Shown: piece after piece, positions 34,082 through 44,503 of the stretch
How the letters are laid out: the number at the start of each line of letters is the position of its first letter
Position numbering within the stretch: position 1 is the stretch's first letter
Source: Mesorhizobium sp.
Lineage (GTDB): Bacteria > Pseudomonadota > Alphaproteobacteria > Rhizobiales > Rhizobiaceae
NCBI GenBank assembly: GCA_004020875.1
Contig: SAPZ01000005.1
Span: 279,323-343,322 of the forward strand
Length of the DNA: 64,000 nt
Direction of reading: 5' to 3'
The notes under the pieces: model-generated
Databases searched by the model: none
The model's input: the letters and a program-made list of their open reading frames with translations, nothing else
What the model was told of the DNA's origin: nothing
Program-made: the position numbers and the translations under genes

Positions 34082-34807
34082 TCACCCCTTATACGCGGAA
34101 CAGAAGGTTGGCGGATTGTCCTTGCCGATCATGGCGCAGCCCCGCTTGATCTCGTCGATCATCATGCTGCATGCGTTCTGGCCATTGCAGGGCGGGTTGG
34201 TCGCCGGCGAAACTTGGACGCATTGCGAGACATATTGGTCCGACTTCGCCTTGCCGGCGGATTGCGCGCATGGCCTCGTATCGTTCTGGCTAGCCTGGGC
34301 AGCGGCGGGTTTCGCGGGCGGGGCTTTAGCCGCAGAAGGCGCGGCGCCAGCTGTCGCAGGCGCGGCATTGCCGCCGCTTTGCGGCACGCAGGAGAGATCG
34401 CCTTCCGGGCATTGCAACTGGTGCTGCAACTGCGCCAGGCGCGCCTTGGTCAGCTCCGCCTTGCAGGTCTCGACCAGGGTCGAATAGACCGAGCCATCGG
34501 CATAGGGCTGGGTGCGGAAGGCGCATTCCTTGTCGCGGAACGGGATCCAGGCGCGCTGCGCGTCGCGAAGGCGCTTAAGGTCGGCGGGAGCGAGACGTGC
34601 CGCCAGCGCCTTGTAGACAGCGTTGAGCCCAGCGTCGGCCGAAGCAGCATTCGCGGTCCTGCAGGTGGCAAGGTCGGCCTGAGTCTTCGCCGTCGCGCAG
34701 TCAATGGCTGCCGCGCGGGCCGCGGATGCGGTGAGAAGCAGCCCGGCAGCGATTGCGAAAATCGCGACCGCCAGCGAGCCCGAAAGGAGCGAGGTCTTGC
34801 CCGACAT
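34082..34807 (-). CDS. LprI/DUF1311-like exported protein
   Basis: 241 residues. The signal peptide core is LAVAIFAIAAGLLLTASA with cleavage near ARAAA. The domain IDCATAKTQADLATCRT, then LRDAQRAWIPFRDKECAF, is the LprI/DUF1311 pattern with paired Cys. Members can inhibit lysozyme. A Pro/Ala-rich linker (SAAKAPPAKPAAAQA) joins a second Cys-rich domain (RPCAQSAG, QCVQVSP, NACSMMIDEIKRGC). Likely periplasmic. Confidence 0.85.
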   Translation of the reverse strand: MSGKTSLLSGSLAVAIFAIAAGLLLTASAARAAAIDCATAKTQADLATCRTANAASADAGLNAVYKALAARLAPADLKRLRDAQRAWIPFRDKECAFRTQPYADGSVYSTLVETCKAELTKARLAQLQHQLQCPEGDLSCVPQSGGNAAPATAGAAPSAAKAPPAKPAAAQASQNDTRPCAQSAGKAKSDQYVSQCVQVSPATNPPCNGQNACSMMIDEIKRGCAMIGKDNPPTFCSAYKG

Positions 34808-35003
34808 GATCTGCCCTCTGTTTGAAGCAGCCCCTCGCTTGTGCCATCATAGGTTGAGACAATGGCGGCGATCAACCCCAAATCTATGATGTGGCAAGCA
34901 AAGTGCGACCGGCGATGATTGGCGAAAGCCGGGAGTGAACAATCTCCCGGCTTGTGCGAGAGATGCCCGGCAAGGGCGGTGGGAGCGCTGCCCAGCCAGC
35001 CTC

Positions 35004-35273
35004 TCAGTCGTTCATGGGCGACGGGCGAAGTTGTTTTCCGCTGTCGATCTGGATCAGCAGGTGTTCCGTCGTGCGCCCCATAAGGGGGGAGATTGGCTGT
35101 GTCGATGCCCCGCCCGTCGCTTCGACTGGAAGCGCAATCGGAGCGGTCTCGCTCTCGAACAGAACCACCTGCGTCGCCAGCGCGGTGGTCGTGGCGACCT
35201 GGAAGAAGATGAAGGCGAGGGCGAGATAGCGGATCACGGGCTGCAAAACGCTCCGGCCGGCAACTGGTTCCAA
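35004..35273 (-). CDS. Possible small exported/membrane protein
   Basis: 89 codons from TTG 35273; a TTG at about 35246, behind CGGAG, is another possible start. The hydrophobic stretch LQPVIRYLALAFIFFQVATT could be a signal or anchor, then a polar mature part without a recognised domain (PLMGRTTEHLLIQIDSGKQL). It is divergent from the ABC-F gene with about 90 bases between. Could be non-coding. Confidence 0.4.
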   Translation of the reverse strand: MEPVAGRSVLQPVIRYLALAFIFFQVATTTALATQVVLFESETAPIALPVEATGGASTQPISPLMGRTTEHLLIQIDSGKQLRPSPMND

Positions 35274-35363
35274 TCAGTCGGGCTTTTGACGACCGGTCCG
35301 TGCGAGCCCTCATCATGGCGCTGGCTCTTGCGAAGCGCCGATGTCCCGTGCAAAAGCCCGCCT

Positions 35364-37241
35364 ATGCTTATCATCAACGACCTTACGCTGCGCATGGCGG
35401 GGCGGCTGCTTCTCGATCATGCCTCGCTGACCCTGCCGGCCGGCACCAAGGCCGGCCTCGTCGGCCGCAACGGCACCGGCAAGACCACTTTGTTCAAGGC
35501 GATCACCGGCGATTTTCCGTCCGAGACCGGCTCGATCAGCCTACCCAAAAACACGCGCATCGGCCAGGTGGCGCAGGAGGCGCCCGCCACTGAGGAGCCG
35601 CTGATCGAGATCGTGCTGAAAGCCGATGTCGAGCGCCAGGCTTTGCTTGAGGAAGAGAAGACCGCGACAGATCCGCACCGCATCGCCGAGATACATACCC
35701 GGCTCGCCGACATCGACGCGCATTCGGCCGAATCCCGTGCCGCCACCATCCTTGCCGGCCTCGGCTTCGATGATGCCGCGCAGAAGCGCCCGGCCTCGTC
35801 CTTCTCCGGCGGCTGGCGCATGCGCGTTGCGCTCGCAGCCGTGCTCTTCTCCGAGCCCGACCTTCTGCTGCTCGACGAGCCGACCAACTATCTAGATCTC
35901 GAAGGCACGTTGTGGCTGGAGAACTATGTCTCCAAATATCCGCACACGGTGCTGTTGATCTCGCATGACCGCGACCTGCTCAACCGCGCCGTCAATTCGA
36001 TCATCCACCTCGACCAGAAGAAGCTGACCTACTGGCGCGGCGGCTACGACCAGTTCGAGCGCCAGCTGACCGAGCAGCGCGAGCTGCAGGAGAAAAGTCG
36101 CGTCAAGCAGGAAGCGCAGCGCAAGCATATGGAATCCTTCGTCGAGCGTTTTCGCGCCAAGGCTTCCAAGGCAAGACAGGCGCAGTCGCGCCTGAAGGCG
36201 CTGGAGAAGCTGAAGCCGATCGCCGCAGTGGCGAACGACACGGTGCGGCCTTTTTCCTTTCCCGAGCCGGTGAAGACGGTTGCCTCGCCGATCGTGGCGC
36301 TGAACGGCGTCAATGTCGGCTACACCGAGGGCAATCCGATCCTGAAGAAGATGACGCTGCGCATCGATGCCGACGATCGCATCGCGCTGCTCGGCGCCAA
36401 CGGCAATGGCAAGTCGACCTTCGCCAAATTGCTCGCCGGCCGGCTGAAGGCCGAGACCGGGTCGATGACGGTTGCGCCCGGCCTGAAGGTGGCGATCTTC
36501 GCCCAGCACCAGCTCGACGATCTGCGTCCCGAGGAAAGCGCCTATGAGCATGTACGCCGGCTGATGCCGGACGCGCCGGAAGCCAAGGTGCGCGCCCGCG
36601 TCGCCCAGTTCGGCCTCTCGACCGAGAAGATGAACACCGCGGCCAAGGATCTGTCCGGCGGCGAGAAGGCGCGACTGTTGATGGGACTATCGGCCTTCGA
36701 GGGCCCGAACCTCTTCATCCTGGACGAGCCGACCAACCATCTCGACATCGACAGCCGTGAATCGCTGATCCATGCGCTGAACGATTTTCCGGGCGCGGTG
36801 ATCCTGATCTCGCACGACCGGCATCTGCTAGAGGCGACGGCCGACCGGCTCTGGCTGGTCAAGGACGGCGCGGTCAATCCCTATGACGGCGATCTCGAGG
36901 ATTACAAGACGCTCGTCACCGGCGTCTCGTCCAATCGCCGCGAGCAGAAGGAAGCGGACAAGGCCTCCAAGGCCGACCGCCGCCGCGAGGCGGCGCAACG
37001 TCGCGCAGCGCTCGAACCTTTAGCCAAGGAAATCCGCGCCACCGAGGCGCTGATGGACCGCATCCGCAAGCGCATCGACCTGATCGAGGATGAGCTCGCC
37101 AACCCGGCTATCTACGAGAAGGACCCCTCGACCGCGACGCGCCTGGCCAAGGAGCGATCGCAGCTTGCCCACACGCTGGCGCTCAACGAGGACAAGTGGC
37201 TGACGATGTCGGCGGAGTATGAGGAAGGGATTGCGGAGTGA
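35364..37241 (+). CDS. ABC-F family ATPase (translation-associated)
   Basis: 625 residues, two ABC domains and no membrane part. First domain: Walker A GRNGTGKTT, signature SSFSGGWRMRVALA, Walker B LLLLDEPTNYLD. A charged linker follows (QFERQLTEQRELQEKSRVKQ). Second domain: GANGNGKST, KDLSGGEKARLL, LFILDEPTNHLD. The C-terminal coiled coil (REQKEADKASKADRRREAAQ) is like Uup/YheS. ABC-F proteins act on stalled ribosomes or DNA. ATG 35364 gives the family N terminus; the longer upstream frame is not conserved. Confidence 0.95.
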   Translation: MLIINDLTLRMAGRLLLDHASLTLPAGTKAGLVGRNGTGKTTLFKAITGDFPSETGSISLPKNTRIGQVAQEAPATEEPLIEIVLKADVERQALLEEEKTATDPHRIAEIHTRLADIDAHSAESRAATILAGLGFDDAAQKRPASSFSGGWRMRVALAAVLFSEPDLLLLDEPTNYLDLEGTLWLENYVSKYPHTVLLISHDRDLLNRAVNSIIHLDQKKLTYWRGGYDQFERQLTEQRELQEKSRVKQEAQRKHMESFVERFRAKASKARQAQSRLKALEKLKPIAAVANDTVRPFSFPEPVKTVASPIVALNGVNVGYTEGNPILKKMTLRIDADDRIALLGANGNGKSTFAKLLAGRLKAETGSMTVAPGLKVAIFAQHQLDDLRPEESAYEHVRRLMPDAPEAKVRARVAQFGLSTEKMNTAAKDLSGGEKARLLMGLSAFEGPNLFILDEPTNHLDIDSRESLIHALNDFPGAVILISHDRHLLEATADRLWLVKDGAVNPYDGDLEDYKTLVTGVSSNRREQKEADKASKADRRREAAQRRAALEPLAKEIRATEALMDRIRKRIDLIEDELANPAIYEKDPSTATRLAKERSQLAHTLALNEDKWLTMSAEYEEGIAE

Positions 37242-37324
37242 TCAGCTCATCCCCCCCAAGGGGGGAAATCGGCTAATTGTCTCTGGCCCTACACCTCCCT
37301 CCCAAAACCCGCTACACACCCCGC

Positions 37325-39430
37325 ATGAACCAGCACGCCAAGCTCCGGATCGGCCATTCGGCCTGTCCGCATGACTGTCCTTCCACCTGCGCGCTCGAAG
37401 TCGAGCTTCTCGACGACGACCGCATCGGTCGCGTGCATGGCGCGAAGGCGAACAGCTATACGGCGGGCGTCGTCTGCGCCAAGGTCGCGCGCTATGCCGA
37501 CCGTGTCCATCATTCCGATCGGCTGCTGAAGCCGCTGGTGCGCGCCGGCGCCAAGGGCGAGGGCGCTTGGAAGGAAGCAAGCTGGGAAGCGGCGCTCGAC
37601 CTCGTGGCGGAGAAGTTCATTGCGGCCGAGGAGAAATACGGCTCAGAGACCGTCTGGCCATATTTCTACGCCGGCACTATGGGGCTGGTGCAGCGCGACG
37701 GCATCGAACGGCTTCGCCACGCGAAAAAATACTCCGGCTTCTTCGGCTCGATCTGCACCAATCTTGCCTGGACCGGCTGGATGATGGGCGCGGGCGCCCT
37801 GCGCGGTCCCGATCCGCGCGAGATGGCCAAGGCCGACTGTGTGGTGATCTGGGGCACCAATGCCGTGGTCACGCAGGTCAATGTCATGACGCATGCGACG
37901 AGGGCGAGGAAAGAACGCGGCGCGAAAATCATCGTCATCGACATCTACGACAATGCCACGATGAAGCAGGCCGATCTCGGCCTGGTCTTGAAGCCCGGCA
38001 CCGACGCCGCGCTCGCCTGTGCGGTCATGCATGTGCTGTTCCGCGACGGGTTCGCCGACCGCCCCTTTCTGGAAAAATACACCGACGACCCGCGCGGGCT
38101 GGAAGAGCATCTGCGCACCCGCACGCCCGAATGGGCCGCCGCCATCACCGGGCTCTCTGTGGGCGAGATCGAGGCCTTCGCGCAGATCGTCGGCACGACG
38201 AAGAAAACCTATTTCCGCCTCGGCTACGGTTTTGCGCGCCAGCGCAACGGCTCGATCAACATGCACGCTGCTTCTTGCATCGCCGCCGTCACCGGTGCCT
38301 GGCAGTATGAGGGAGGCGGCGCTTTCCATTCCAACTCCGGGATCTTCAAGCTGAACCAGGATGTGCTGGAAGGCACCGCGATGCGCGATCCGAACATCCG
38401 CTATCTCGACCATTCGCGCATCGGCCCGGTGCTTACAGGCGCCGAGGACGCGCTCTATGGCGGGCCCCCGGTGACGGCGATGCTGATTCAGAACACCAAT
38501 CCGGCCAATGTCGCGCCGGAGCAGCGGCTGGTGAAACAGGGTTTTCTGCGCGAGGACCTGTTCACCTGCGTGCATGAGCAGTTCATGACCGATACCGCCA
38601 AGCTTGCCGACGTCGTGCTGCCGGCGACGATGTTTCTGGAACATGACGACATCTACAAGGGCGGCGGCAACCAGCACATCACCCTCGGCCCCAAGCTGAT
38701 CGAGCCGCCGCAAGGGCCGCGCACCAACCACTCCTTGAATGAAGAACTCGGCAAGCGGCTGGGCGTCGGCGACAGGCCAGGCTTCGGCCTGACCGAGCGC
38801 GAGCATATCGACATCATCCTCGGCAAGCGCGGGCTTGGCAGCTTCGAGAGTCTGAGGGAACTGAAGTGGGTCGACCTGCAGCCCGACTTCGACGACGCGC
38901 ATTTCATCAACGGCTTCGGCCATGCCGACAAGAAGTTTCACTTCCGGCCCAACTGGACTGGGCAGTCGGCGCCCAACCGGCCGCCGAAAAGCATGGGCCT
39001 GTTCGGCCCCATCGAGCGGCTGCCGGAATTCCCGGATCATGTCGAGCTGATCGAGGTGGCGGACGAGGAGCATCCGTTCCGGCTGGCGACCTCGCCGGCG
39101 CGCAACTTCCTCAATTCGAGCTTTTCCGAGACGCCGGTATCGAGGGCCAAGGAAGGCAGGCCCGAACTGCTTATCCACCGCGAAGATGCAGCGGCGCTCG
39201 GCATCGAGGATGGCGGCCGTGTTGAGGTCGGCAACCGGCGCGGCGATCTGGTGCTGCACGCGAAGTTCTTCAACGGCGTGAAACGCGGCGTGGTGATCGC
39301 CGAAGGCATCTGGCCGAACAGTGCGCATGAGCGCGGCGAGGGCATCAATGTGCTGACCGGCGCCGATGCCCCGGCGCCCTATGGCGGCGCCGCCGTCCAT
39401 GACAACAAGGTCTGGCTCAGGGCGCTCTAA
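37325..39430 (+). CDS. Molybdopterin-containing oxidoreductase (DMSO reductase superfamily)
   Basis: 701 residues. It starts with an Fe4S4-type Cys motif (ACPHDCPSTCALEVELL, with a further VVCAK). Mo-bisMGD-binding segments follow (GSICTNLAWTGWMMG, CVVIWGTNAVVTQVN, KIIVIDIYDNATMKQADLGL, ATSPARNFLNSS). There is no signal peptide, so it is cytoplasmic. Family members reduce or oxidise diverse small molecules; the substrate is unknown. The window also holds moaDE for the cofactor. Confidence 0.92.
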   Translation: MNQHAKLRIGHSACPHDCPSTCALEVELLDDDRIGRVHGAKANSYTAGVVCAKVARYADRVHHSDRLLKPLVRAGAKGEGAWKEASWEAALDLVAEKFIAAEEKYGSETVWPYFYAGTMGLVQRDGIERLRHAKKYSGFFGSICTNLAWTGWMMGAGALRGPDPREMAKADCVVIWGTNAVVTQVNVMTHATRARKERGAKIIVIDIYDNATMKQADLGLVLKPGTDAALACAVMHVLFRDGFADRPFLEKYTDDPRGLEEHLRTRTPEWAAAITGLSVGEIEAFAQIVGTTKKTYFRLGYGFARQRNGSINMHAASCIAAVTGAWQYEGGGAFHSNSGIFKLNQDVLEGTAMRDPNIRYLDHSRIGPVLTGAEDALYGGPPVTAMLIQNTNPANVAPEQRLVKQGFLREDLFTCVHEQFMTDTAKLADVVLPATMFLEHDDIYKGGGNQHITLGPKLIEPPQGPRTNHSLNEELGKRLGVGDRPGFGLTEREHIDIILGKRGLGSFESLRELKWVDLQPDFDDAHFINGFGHADKKFHFRPNWTGQSAPNRPPKSMGLFGPIERLPEFPDHVELIEVADEEHPFRLATSPARNFLNSSFSETPVSRAKEGRPELLIHREDAAALGIEDGGRVEVGNRRGDLVLHAKFFNGVKRGVVIAEGIWPNSAHERGEGINVLTGADAPAPYGGAAVHDNKVWLRAL

Positions 39431-42214
39431 CTACTTCGCCGCCTTCGCGTCCAGCGCCTTGACCTCATCCACGGCCGTCTTGCGCGCCGCTGCCTCGACA
39501 CCGGCGGCGCCCTTGTCCTTGGCGAAGGCGATGAGGGCCGAGCGCGTGTCCTCGTCACATCCCTCCGAACCAACGCCGTCGAGCCCGGCTTTCTTCGCAG
39601 CAGCGAGCACGGAGTCGCAAGCGTCCGGCGCAAACGCGAACTGGTTCATGACGGCCCCGAGCGTCAGCGGGTCCTGCAGGCGTGGATCGTCGCGGATCGC
39701 CTGAATGGTGGCATTGCCCACCATCCTGGATTTGCGATCCTGCGCGATCTGCGTCAGGTCGAAGATGAACTCGAATTCCGGCTTCTCGACGCCCTCGGGC
39801 TTCGACACCAGTATATCCAGCGCGTAGCGGGTGATCTCCTCGGGCGTGACGACCGACCGGATGGCGCGCGCCTGATGGTAGTTGCGCACCAGCACCCAGC
39901 GCGAGGGCAGGTCGCCATAGCGGGCGAGAATGCCGAGCTGCTTGATGGCGGCGAGCTTCTGCTTATCGGTCTTGGCGGCCTGCGCCTGGGCAAACACCTT
40001 GTCGCGGATGCGGTTGACGAGGTCCGCGTCGAGGACGCCCGGAGCCGGCGTGGCCTGCTGTGTCCCGGCTGCGGCTTGCGGGCTGGGAGCATCGCCAAGC
40101 GGACCCTTCGCATCGACCCAGGCCGCGAGCGCCTTGCGCGCGTCCGGACCGAAATAGCCTTTCGGCTCGCCAGTGTAGAAACCTTCGCTCTTCAGCGTCG
40201 TCTCGATGGCGACGCGGATATCGTCGGGCAGCGCCTTGCCGATGCCGACCAGATTGTCGTCGTCGAGGCCGGCCGGCGCCTCGCGAAAGGCATCCATCAC
40301 CGCAGCCGCGATCGCTGCGTTTCCGGCGCTGGAGGCCGGTCCGGAAAAGAGGCCGCTCAGTTCCATGTCGGCGTCGTTGGCGCCGAACACACCGGCGCCC
40401 ATCCTGCCGATGCCATCATTGTAAAGGGCGATGCGGTCGGTGATGCCTTCGCGCAGCGTCATCAGGTGGTCGAAGCTGTCGAAGGTGAAGGCATTGGCGA
40501 GCTTGCTCTTTGCCGTGAGCGAGCCGAGCCGCGCGGCCTCGCGCCAAGCATGCAGCCGCTCGCGCGGGTTCTTGTCGACGCCGAGACCGTCGTCATAGGC
40601 GTCGCCCAGGAGCACCATCGCCTCGAGGCCGCCGAGATTGGCGGCATTGATCAGCATCGCGGTCGCCTTCTGGTCATCCTGCGGATAGACCACGCCTTTG
40701 CGCAGAAGCTTTGCGTGCAGCAGATAGGCCTGCTGCTCCTTCTTGGCTTCGCCTTCGTCGATCAGGGCCTTCAATTGATCGTCGCTCAGGCCGTCGTCGC
40801 GGCGCGACGGGCGATAGCTGGTCGAATCCAGATTGGCATATTGCGTCGAGGCGTAGAGCCAGAGCGCGTCGCGGTCACCCGCGTCCGCCAGCGGCTTCAG
40901 CATGGCGCGCGCCACATCCTCGTTCTTGAACCGCTGATCGTCCGACAGCTGCAGCCGCGCCAGCTCCAGCGCAGCACCTGGTTCGCCGGCCTCGGCGGCG
41001 TCGCTCAGGCGCCCGATCAGTTGGTCCGGATTGTCGATCTGAAAGCCGTCATAGTCGGGAAGCAGCTTCGCCAGCCTGATGCTGGCGTCGAGGTCCGAGG
41101 AGGCATTGAGCAACCGGATCGCCTCACGCGGCTGGCGGCCGACGAATTTGCCGTCGAGCAGCAGGCCGGCCAGCATCGGCCCGGCCTCGGCAACGTTCTT
41201 GGTGGCGGCGCGCAGCGCGGCGATGGCGCGCTTGCCGTCCGCCGGCCCGCCTTCGCCCTTGGCGAGCATGTCGGCCAGCATCGGCACGGCATACTGATCG
41301 CTGGCGACGCGCGCTTCCAGCAATTGCCTGGCCTTGGCAGCGTCCGGCTGCGTGCCGCGTCCCAGCCGCAGCGCCTTGATATAGGCGAGCACCGATGCTT
41401 CGGGCCCCGTGGTTCCGGCCTTGGTATCCGCGTCCATGGCCTGAAGTGCCTTTTGCTGCTCCTCGGCGGCAAAGCCGTCGTTCTCCAGCGTCGTCCGCGC
41501 AATCAGCAGCGGCATGGCGGCACGGAACTGGCTGTCCCATTCGCCGGGCGATTGGCCCTGGGCCGGCGCGTCGATGACGCGTTGCGCGGTCTCGACCACC
41601 TTGTGCGCATCGCGGCGCAGCAGCGGCCCATCGATATACTGGCGCAGCAGTGTCTCGAGCGCCGTGAGATGGCCGGCAGCGCCTGCCTTCTGCAAGGCTT
41701 CGAGCGCCATGCCGCGCGAGACAGGTAGCGGACCGGCGTCAGCGCCGTCGCGCCGATGCACCGAGTAGAGCTCGTAGAGCAGATAATTCGCCTCGGGACT
41801 GCCGCCGTCGGCGATGAGCTTGATTTGCGGCAGGAGAAAGGTGAGCCCCGCCTGGTTAAGCGCGACCTGTACCCGCAGCCATTCGAGTGTCAGCCGCTTT
41901 TCCTGCGGCGCGCCGAGCATCGCCGCCTGGCACTTGTCGGCCAGGGTCTTGAGCTTGCGGAGATCGAAGTCTTGCGGGAAGAGCTCACCATACTGGACAG
42001 GCGGCGCTTTGGCTTCGGGATCGAGCGGCACGGCGGCGCCCTTGTCGCAGACGCTGATCGCCTCGGCAAGCGCGGCCTTCTTCGCTGTATCGTCCGCAGC
42101 CTTTTTGGCCGCGTCGTCGGAGGTCTCGGAAGACGCCTGCGCCCCAAGGGCCACTCCGGCAAGGGGCGTCAAGGCGAGGCAGGAAAGAACCAGGGCATGC
42201 ATTGGCCGCAGCAT
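39431..42214 (-). CDS. Large exported Sel1/TPR-like repeat protein
   Basis: 927 residues. Signal peptide MLRPMHALVLSCLALTPLAG, cleavage near ALGAQA. Many helical Sel1-like repeats follow, e.g. MVLLGDAYDDGLGVDKNPRE, AAALRAATKNVAEAGPMLAG, AYLLHAKLLRKGVVYPQDDQ, with a peptidoglycan-binding-like piece near TLKSEGFYTGEPKGYFGPDA. Likely periplasmic scaffold. ATG 42214 has GAGGGGGA upstream; the longer frame (to 43324) would overlap dapB and is rejected. Divergent from dapB. No catalytic motif. Confidence 0.87.
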   Translation of the reverse strand: MLRPMHALVLSCLALTPLAGVALGAQASSETSDDAAKKAADDTAKKAALAEAISVCDKGAAVPLDPEAKAPPVQYGELFPQDFDLRKLKTLADKCQAAMLGAPQEKRLTLEWLRVQVALNQAGLTFLLPQIKLIADGGSPEANYLLYELYSVHRRDGADAGPLPVSRGMALEALQKAGAAGHLTALETLLRQYIDGPLLRRDAHKVVETAQRVIDAPAQGQSPGEWDSQFRAAMPLLIARTTLENDGFAAEEQQKALQAMDADTKAGTTGPEASVLAYIKALRLGRGTQPDAAKARQLLEARVASDQYAVPMLADMLAKGEGGPADGKRAIAALRAATKNVAEAGPMLAGLLLDGKFVGRQPREAIRLLNASSDLDASIRLAKLLPDYDGFQIDNPDQLIGRLSDAAEAGEPGAALELARLQLSDDQRFKNEDVARAMLKPLADAGDRDALWLYASTQYANLDSTSYRPSRRDDGLSDDQLKALIDEGEAKKEQQAYLLHAKLLRKGVVYPQDDQKATAMLINAANLGGLEAMVLLGDAYDDGLGVDKNPRERLHAWREAARLGSLTAKSKLANAFTFDSFDHLMTLREGITDRIALYNDGIGRMGAGVFGANDADMELSGLFSGPASSAGNAAIAAAVMDAFREAPAGLDDDNLVGIGKALPDDIRVAIETTLKSEGFYTGEPKGYFGPDARKALAAWVDAKGPLGDAPSPQAAAGTQQATPAPGVLDADLVNRIRDKVFAQAQAAKTDKQKLAAIKQLGILARYGDLPSRWVLVRNYHQARAIRSVVTPEEITRYALDILVSKPEGVEKPEFEFIFDLTQIAQDRKSRMVGNATIQAIRDDPRLQDPLTLGAVMNQFAFAPDACDSVLAAAKKAGLDGVGSEGCDEDTRSALIAFAKDKGAAGVEAAARKTAVDEVKALDAKAAK

Positions 42215-42424
42215 GAGCGTCCCCCTCGGACTTGGATCCGGCGCAGCCGGACACACAGGCGCTAAATTAGCATGCCACGTCAGTGATCTTGAGTGTGGCG
42301 CTTCACAGTCGCGTATAGGTCGCCCTTGTTTCGCGCCGATGTCGTGGCCCGGAGTCGTTTGAATCATTTTGCCAAGACGGCGTGCTAGGGGATTGTTCAG
42401 ACTCAGCTTTCGAAAAGGATCGCC

Positions 42425-43201
42425 ATGCCACACCCGCTCAGGATAGCCATCGCCGGTGCGCTCGGCCGCATGGGACGGCAAATGGCGGAGACTGCCGCTG
42501 CCGATCCGCGGCTGCAGCTCGTCGCGCGCTTCCATCGGCCGGGCAGCGCGGGCGAGGGGCTGGTCGAGCGCGACGAGGCGCTTTCGCTTGCCGACGTAGT
42601 GATCGACTTCACCACGCCCGCGGCGTCCGCCGAGCTGGCCAAGGCCTGCGCGGGGCGTGGTGGTCCGGCGCTGGTGATCGGCTCGACCGGTTTTGACGTC
42701 GCTGAGCTGGAAGCCATAGCGGAGGCGGCAAAGACAGTCGCCATCGTGCGCTCCGGCAGCTATTCGCTCGGCCTCAACATGCTGACCGGCCTGGTCGAGC
42801 AGGCGGCGAGGGCGCTTGTGCCTGATGACTGCGACATCGAAATCCTCGAAGCGCATCATCGCTTCAAGGTCGATGCGCCGTCGGGCACGGCGCTGATGCT
42901 GGGCGAAGCGGCTGCGCGAGGACGCGGCGCCAGGCTGGATACTGTGGCGAAGCGCGCCCGCCACGGCCTCGTTGGTCCGCGCGGTGCCGGCGAGATCGGC
43001 CTTGCCGTGCTGCGCGGCGGCAGCATCGTCGGCGAGCATAGCGTGAGCTTCCTTGCCGAAGGCGAGGTGCTCACGCTCTCGCATGCCGCCGGCGACCGGT
43101 CCATGTTCGCGCGCGGCGCCATCGCGGCGGCACTCTGGGTTGCCGGCCGATCGCCGGGTAAATATGACATGCAAGATGTGCTGGGCTTTGGCGGCCTCTG
43201 A
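42425..43201 (+). CDS. dapB: 4-hydroxy-tetrahydrodipicolinate reductase
   Basis: 258 residues. NAD(P) loop [27 protein letters not shown], and the signature [20 protein letters not shown] with the catalytic His/Lys. It catalyses the second step of the lysine/diaminopimelate branch. The length is normal. Divergent from the Sel1-type gene. Confidence 0.96.
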   Translation: MPHPLRIAIAGALGRMGRQMAETAAADPRLQLVARFHRPGSAGEGLVERDEALSLADVVIDFTTPAASAELAKACAGRGGPALVIGSTGFDVAELEAIAEAAKTVAIVRSGSYSLGLNMLTGLVEQAARALVPDDCDIEILEAHHRFKVDAPSGTALMLGEAAARGRGARLDTVAKRARHGLVGPRGAGEIGLAVLRGGSIVGEHSVSFLAEGEVLTLSHAAGDRSMFARGAIAAALWVAGRSPGKYDMQDVLGFGGL

Positions 43202-43377
43202 CCCGCTTGCATTGCAGGATTTCGTTTCAAAAGCCGTCAAAATCGCTGAAAGCCAGCTGAAAGCTTGGCCATGCCATGACGGTTTCGCGGCGTTCGCCGT
43301 GACTGGCCCGGGAGGGGTCGGCAAGGAGGAGATGCGGCGCAGCTCGGATGGCGTGCCGCCCAGGTGGAGGAAGTTAG

Positions 43378-44391
43378 GTGACCGGTTTTATCTCTAAACA
43401 CGCTCTTCGTTCGGCGACGCTGACGCTTGCCATGCTTGCCGCGGGCGCGACGACGGCGTCGGCGGCAGACAAGATCTCGATCATGGTGGGCGGCTACGAA
43501 AAGCAGATCTACCTGCCCGCCAAGCTCGCCGAGGCGCTCGGCTATTTCAAGGATGAGGGCCTCGACGTCGAGCTTCTCAACGAGCCGGCCGGCGTCGATG
43601 CCGAAAACGAGATGCTGGCGGGCGCGGTGCAAGGCGTGGTCGGTTTCTACGACCACAGCATTGACCTGCAGGCCAAGGGCAAGTTCGTCGAATCCGTTGT
43701 CCAGTTCAGCCAGGCGCCCGGCGAGGTCGAGCTGGTCTCTTCCAAGCATCCCGAAATCAAGTCGCCGGCCGACTTCAAGGGCATGAGCCTCGGCGTTACC
43801 GGCCTTGGCTCCTCAACCAATTTCCTGACCGAGTATCTGGCGGTCAAGAACGGCCTGAAGCTCGGCGAGTTCACTTCGGTTCCGGTCGGCGCCGGCAACA
43901 CCTTCATCGCCGCCATGCAGCAGGACAAGATCCAGGCCGGCATGACGACCGAGCCGACGATCTCGCGCTTGCTCAAGACCGGCGAAGCCAAGGTCTTGAT
44001 CGACATGCGCACGATTGAAGGCACCAAGGCCGCGCTCGGCGGCACCTATCCGGCCGCCTCGCTCTATATGCAGACCGAGTGGGTCGAGGCGCACAAGGAC
44101 ACGGTCCAGAAACTCGCCAATGCCTTCGTCAAGACGTTGAAGTTCATCAACACGCACAGCGGCGCCGAGATCGCTGCAAAGATGCCCAAGGACTATTATG
44201 TCGGCGACGAGGCCGCCTACGTGAAGGCGCTCGATGCCGGCAAGGGCATGTTCACCGCCGACGGCGTGATGCCCCAGGGCGGCCCGGAAACGGTGCTGAC
44301 CGTGCTCTCTGCCTTCAAGAAGGAGCTGCAGGGCAAGCAGATCGACCTGTCGAAGACCTACACCACGGAATTCGTCAAGAACGTGAAGTAG
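43378..44391 (+). CDS. NitT/TauT-type ABC transporter substrate-binding protein
   Basis: 337 residues from a GTG start. Signal peptide ATLTLAMLAAGATTASA, then the SsuA/ThiY-type fold: YEKQIYLPAKLAEALGYFKD, EGLDVELLNEPAG, then VTGLGSSTNFLTEYLAVKNG. First gene of an importer operon (ATPase 44504, permease 45324). Such systems take up sulfonates, taurine, nitrate or thiamin precursors; the substrate is not decided by the sequence. Confidence 0.92.
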   Translation: MTGFISKHALRSATLTLAMLAAGATTASAADKISIMVGGYEKQIYLPAKLAEALGYFKDEGLDVELLNEPAGVDAENEMLAGAVQGVVGFYDHSIDLQAKGKFVESVVQFSQAPGEVELVSSKHPEIKSPADFKGMSLGVTGLGSSTNFLTEYLAVKNGLKLGEFTSVPVGAGNTFIAAMQQDKIQAGMTTEPTISRLLKTGEAKVLIDMRTIEGTKAALGGTYPAASLYMQTEWVEAHKDTVQKLANAFVKTLKFINTHSGAEIAAKMPKDYYVGDEAAYVKALDAGKGMFTADGVMPQGGPETVLTVLSAFKKELQGKQIDLSKTYTTEFVKNVK

Positions 44392-44503
44392 CGGCAGCCG
44401 GGCGCGAGGTTCCGACCTCGCGCCGTCATGTTCATGCCCGCCTTGTTTCCACGCCCGGCGATCTCCCGCGCGGCGATCGCCTGCTATTGGAGTCTGTTCA
44501 ACC

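Noticed and set aside
34935-35363. 143-residue extension before the ABC-F protein
   Set aside because: No similarity to the family; the ABC-F N terminus begins exactly at ATG 35364.
42215-43324. N-terminal extension of the Sel1-type protein frame
   Set aside because: It lies wholly antisense to dapB and lacks family features; ATG 42214 with its ribosome binding site and signal peptide is the true start.
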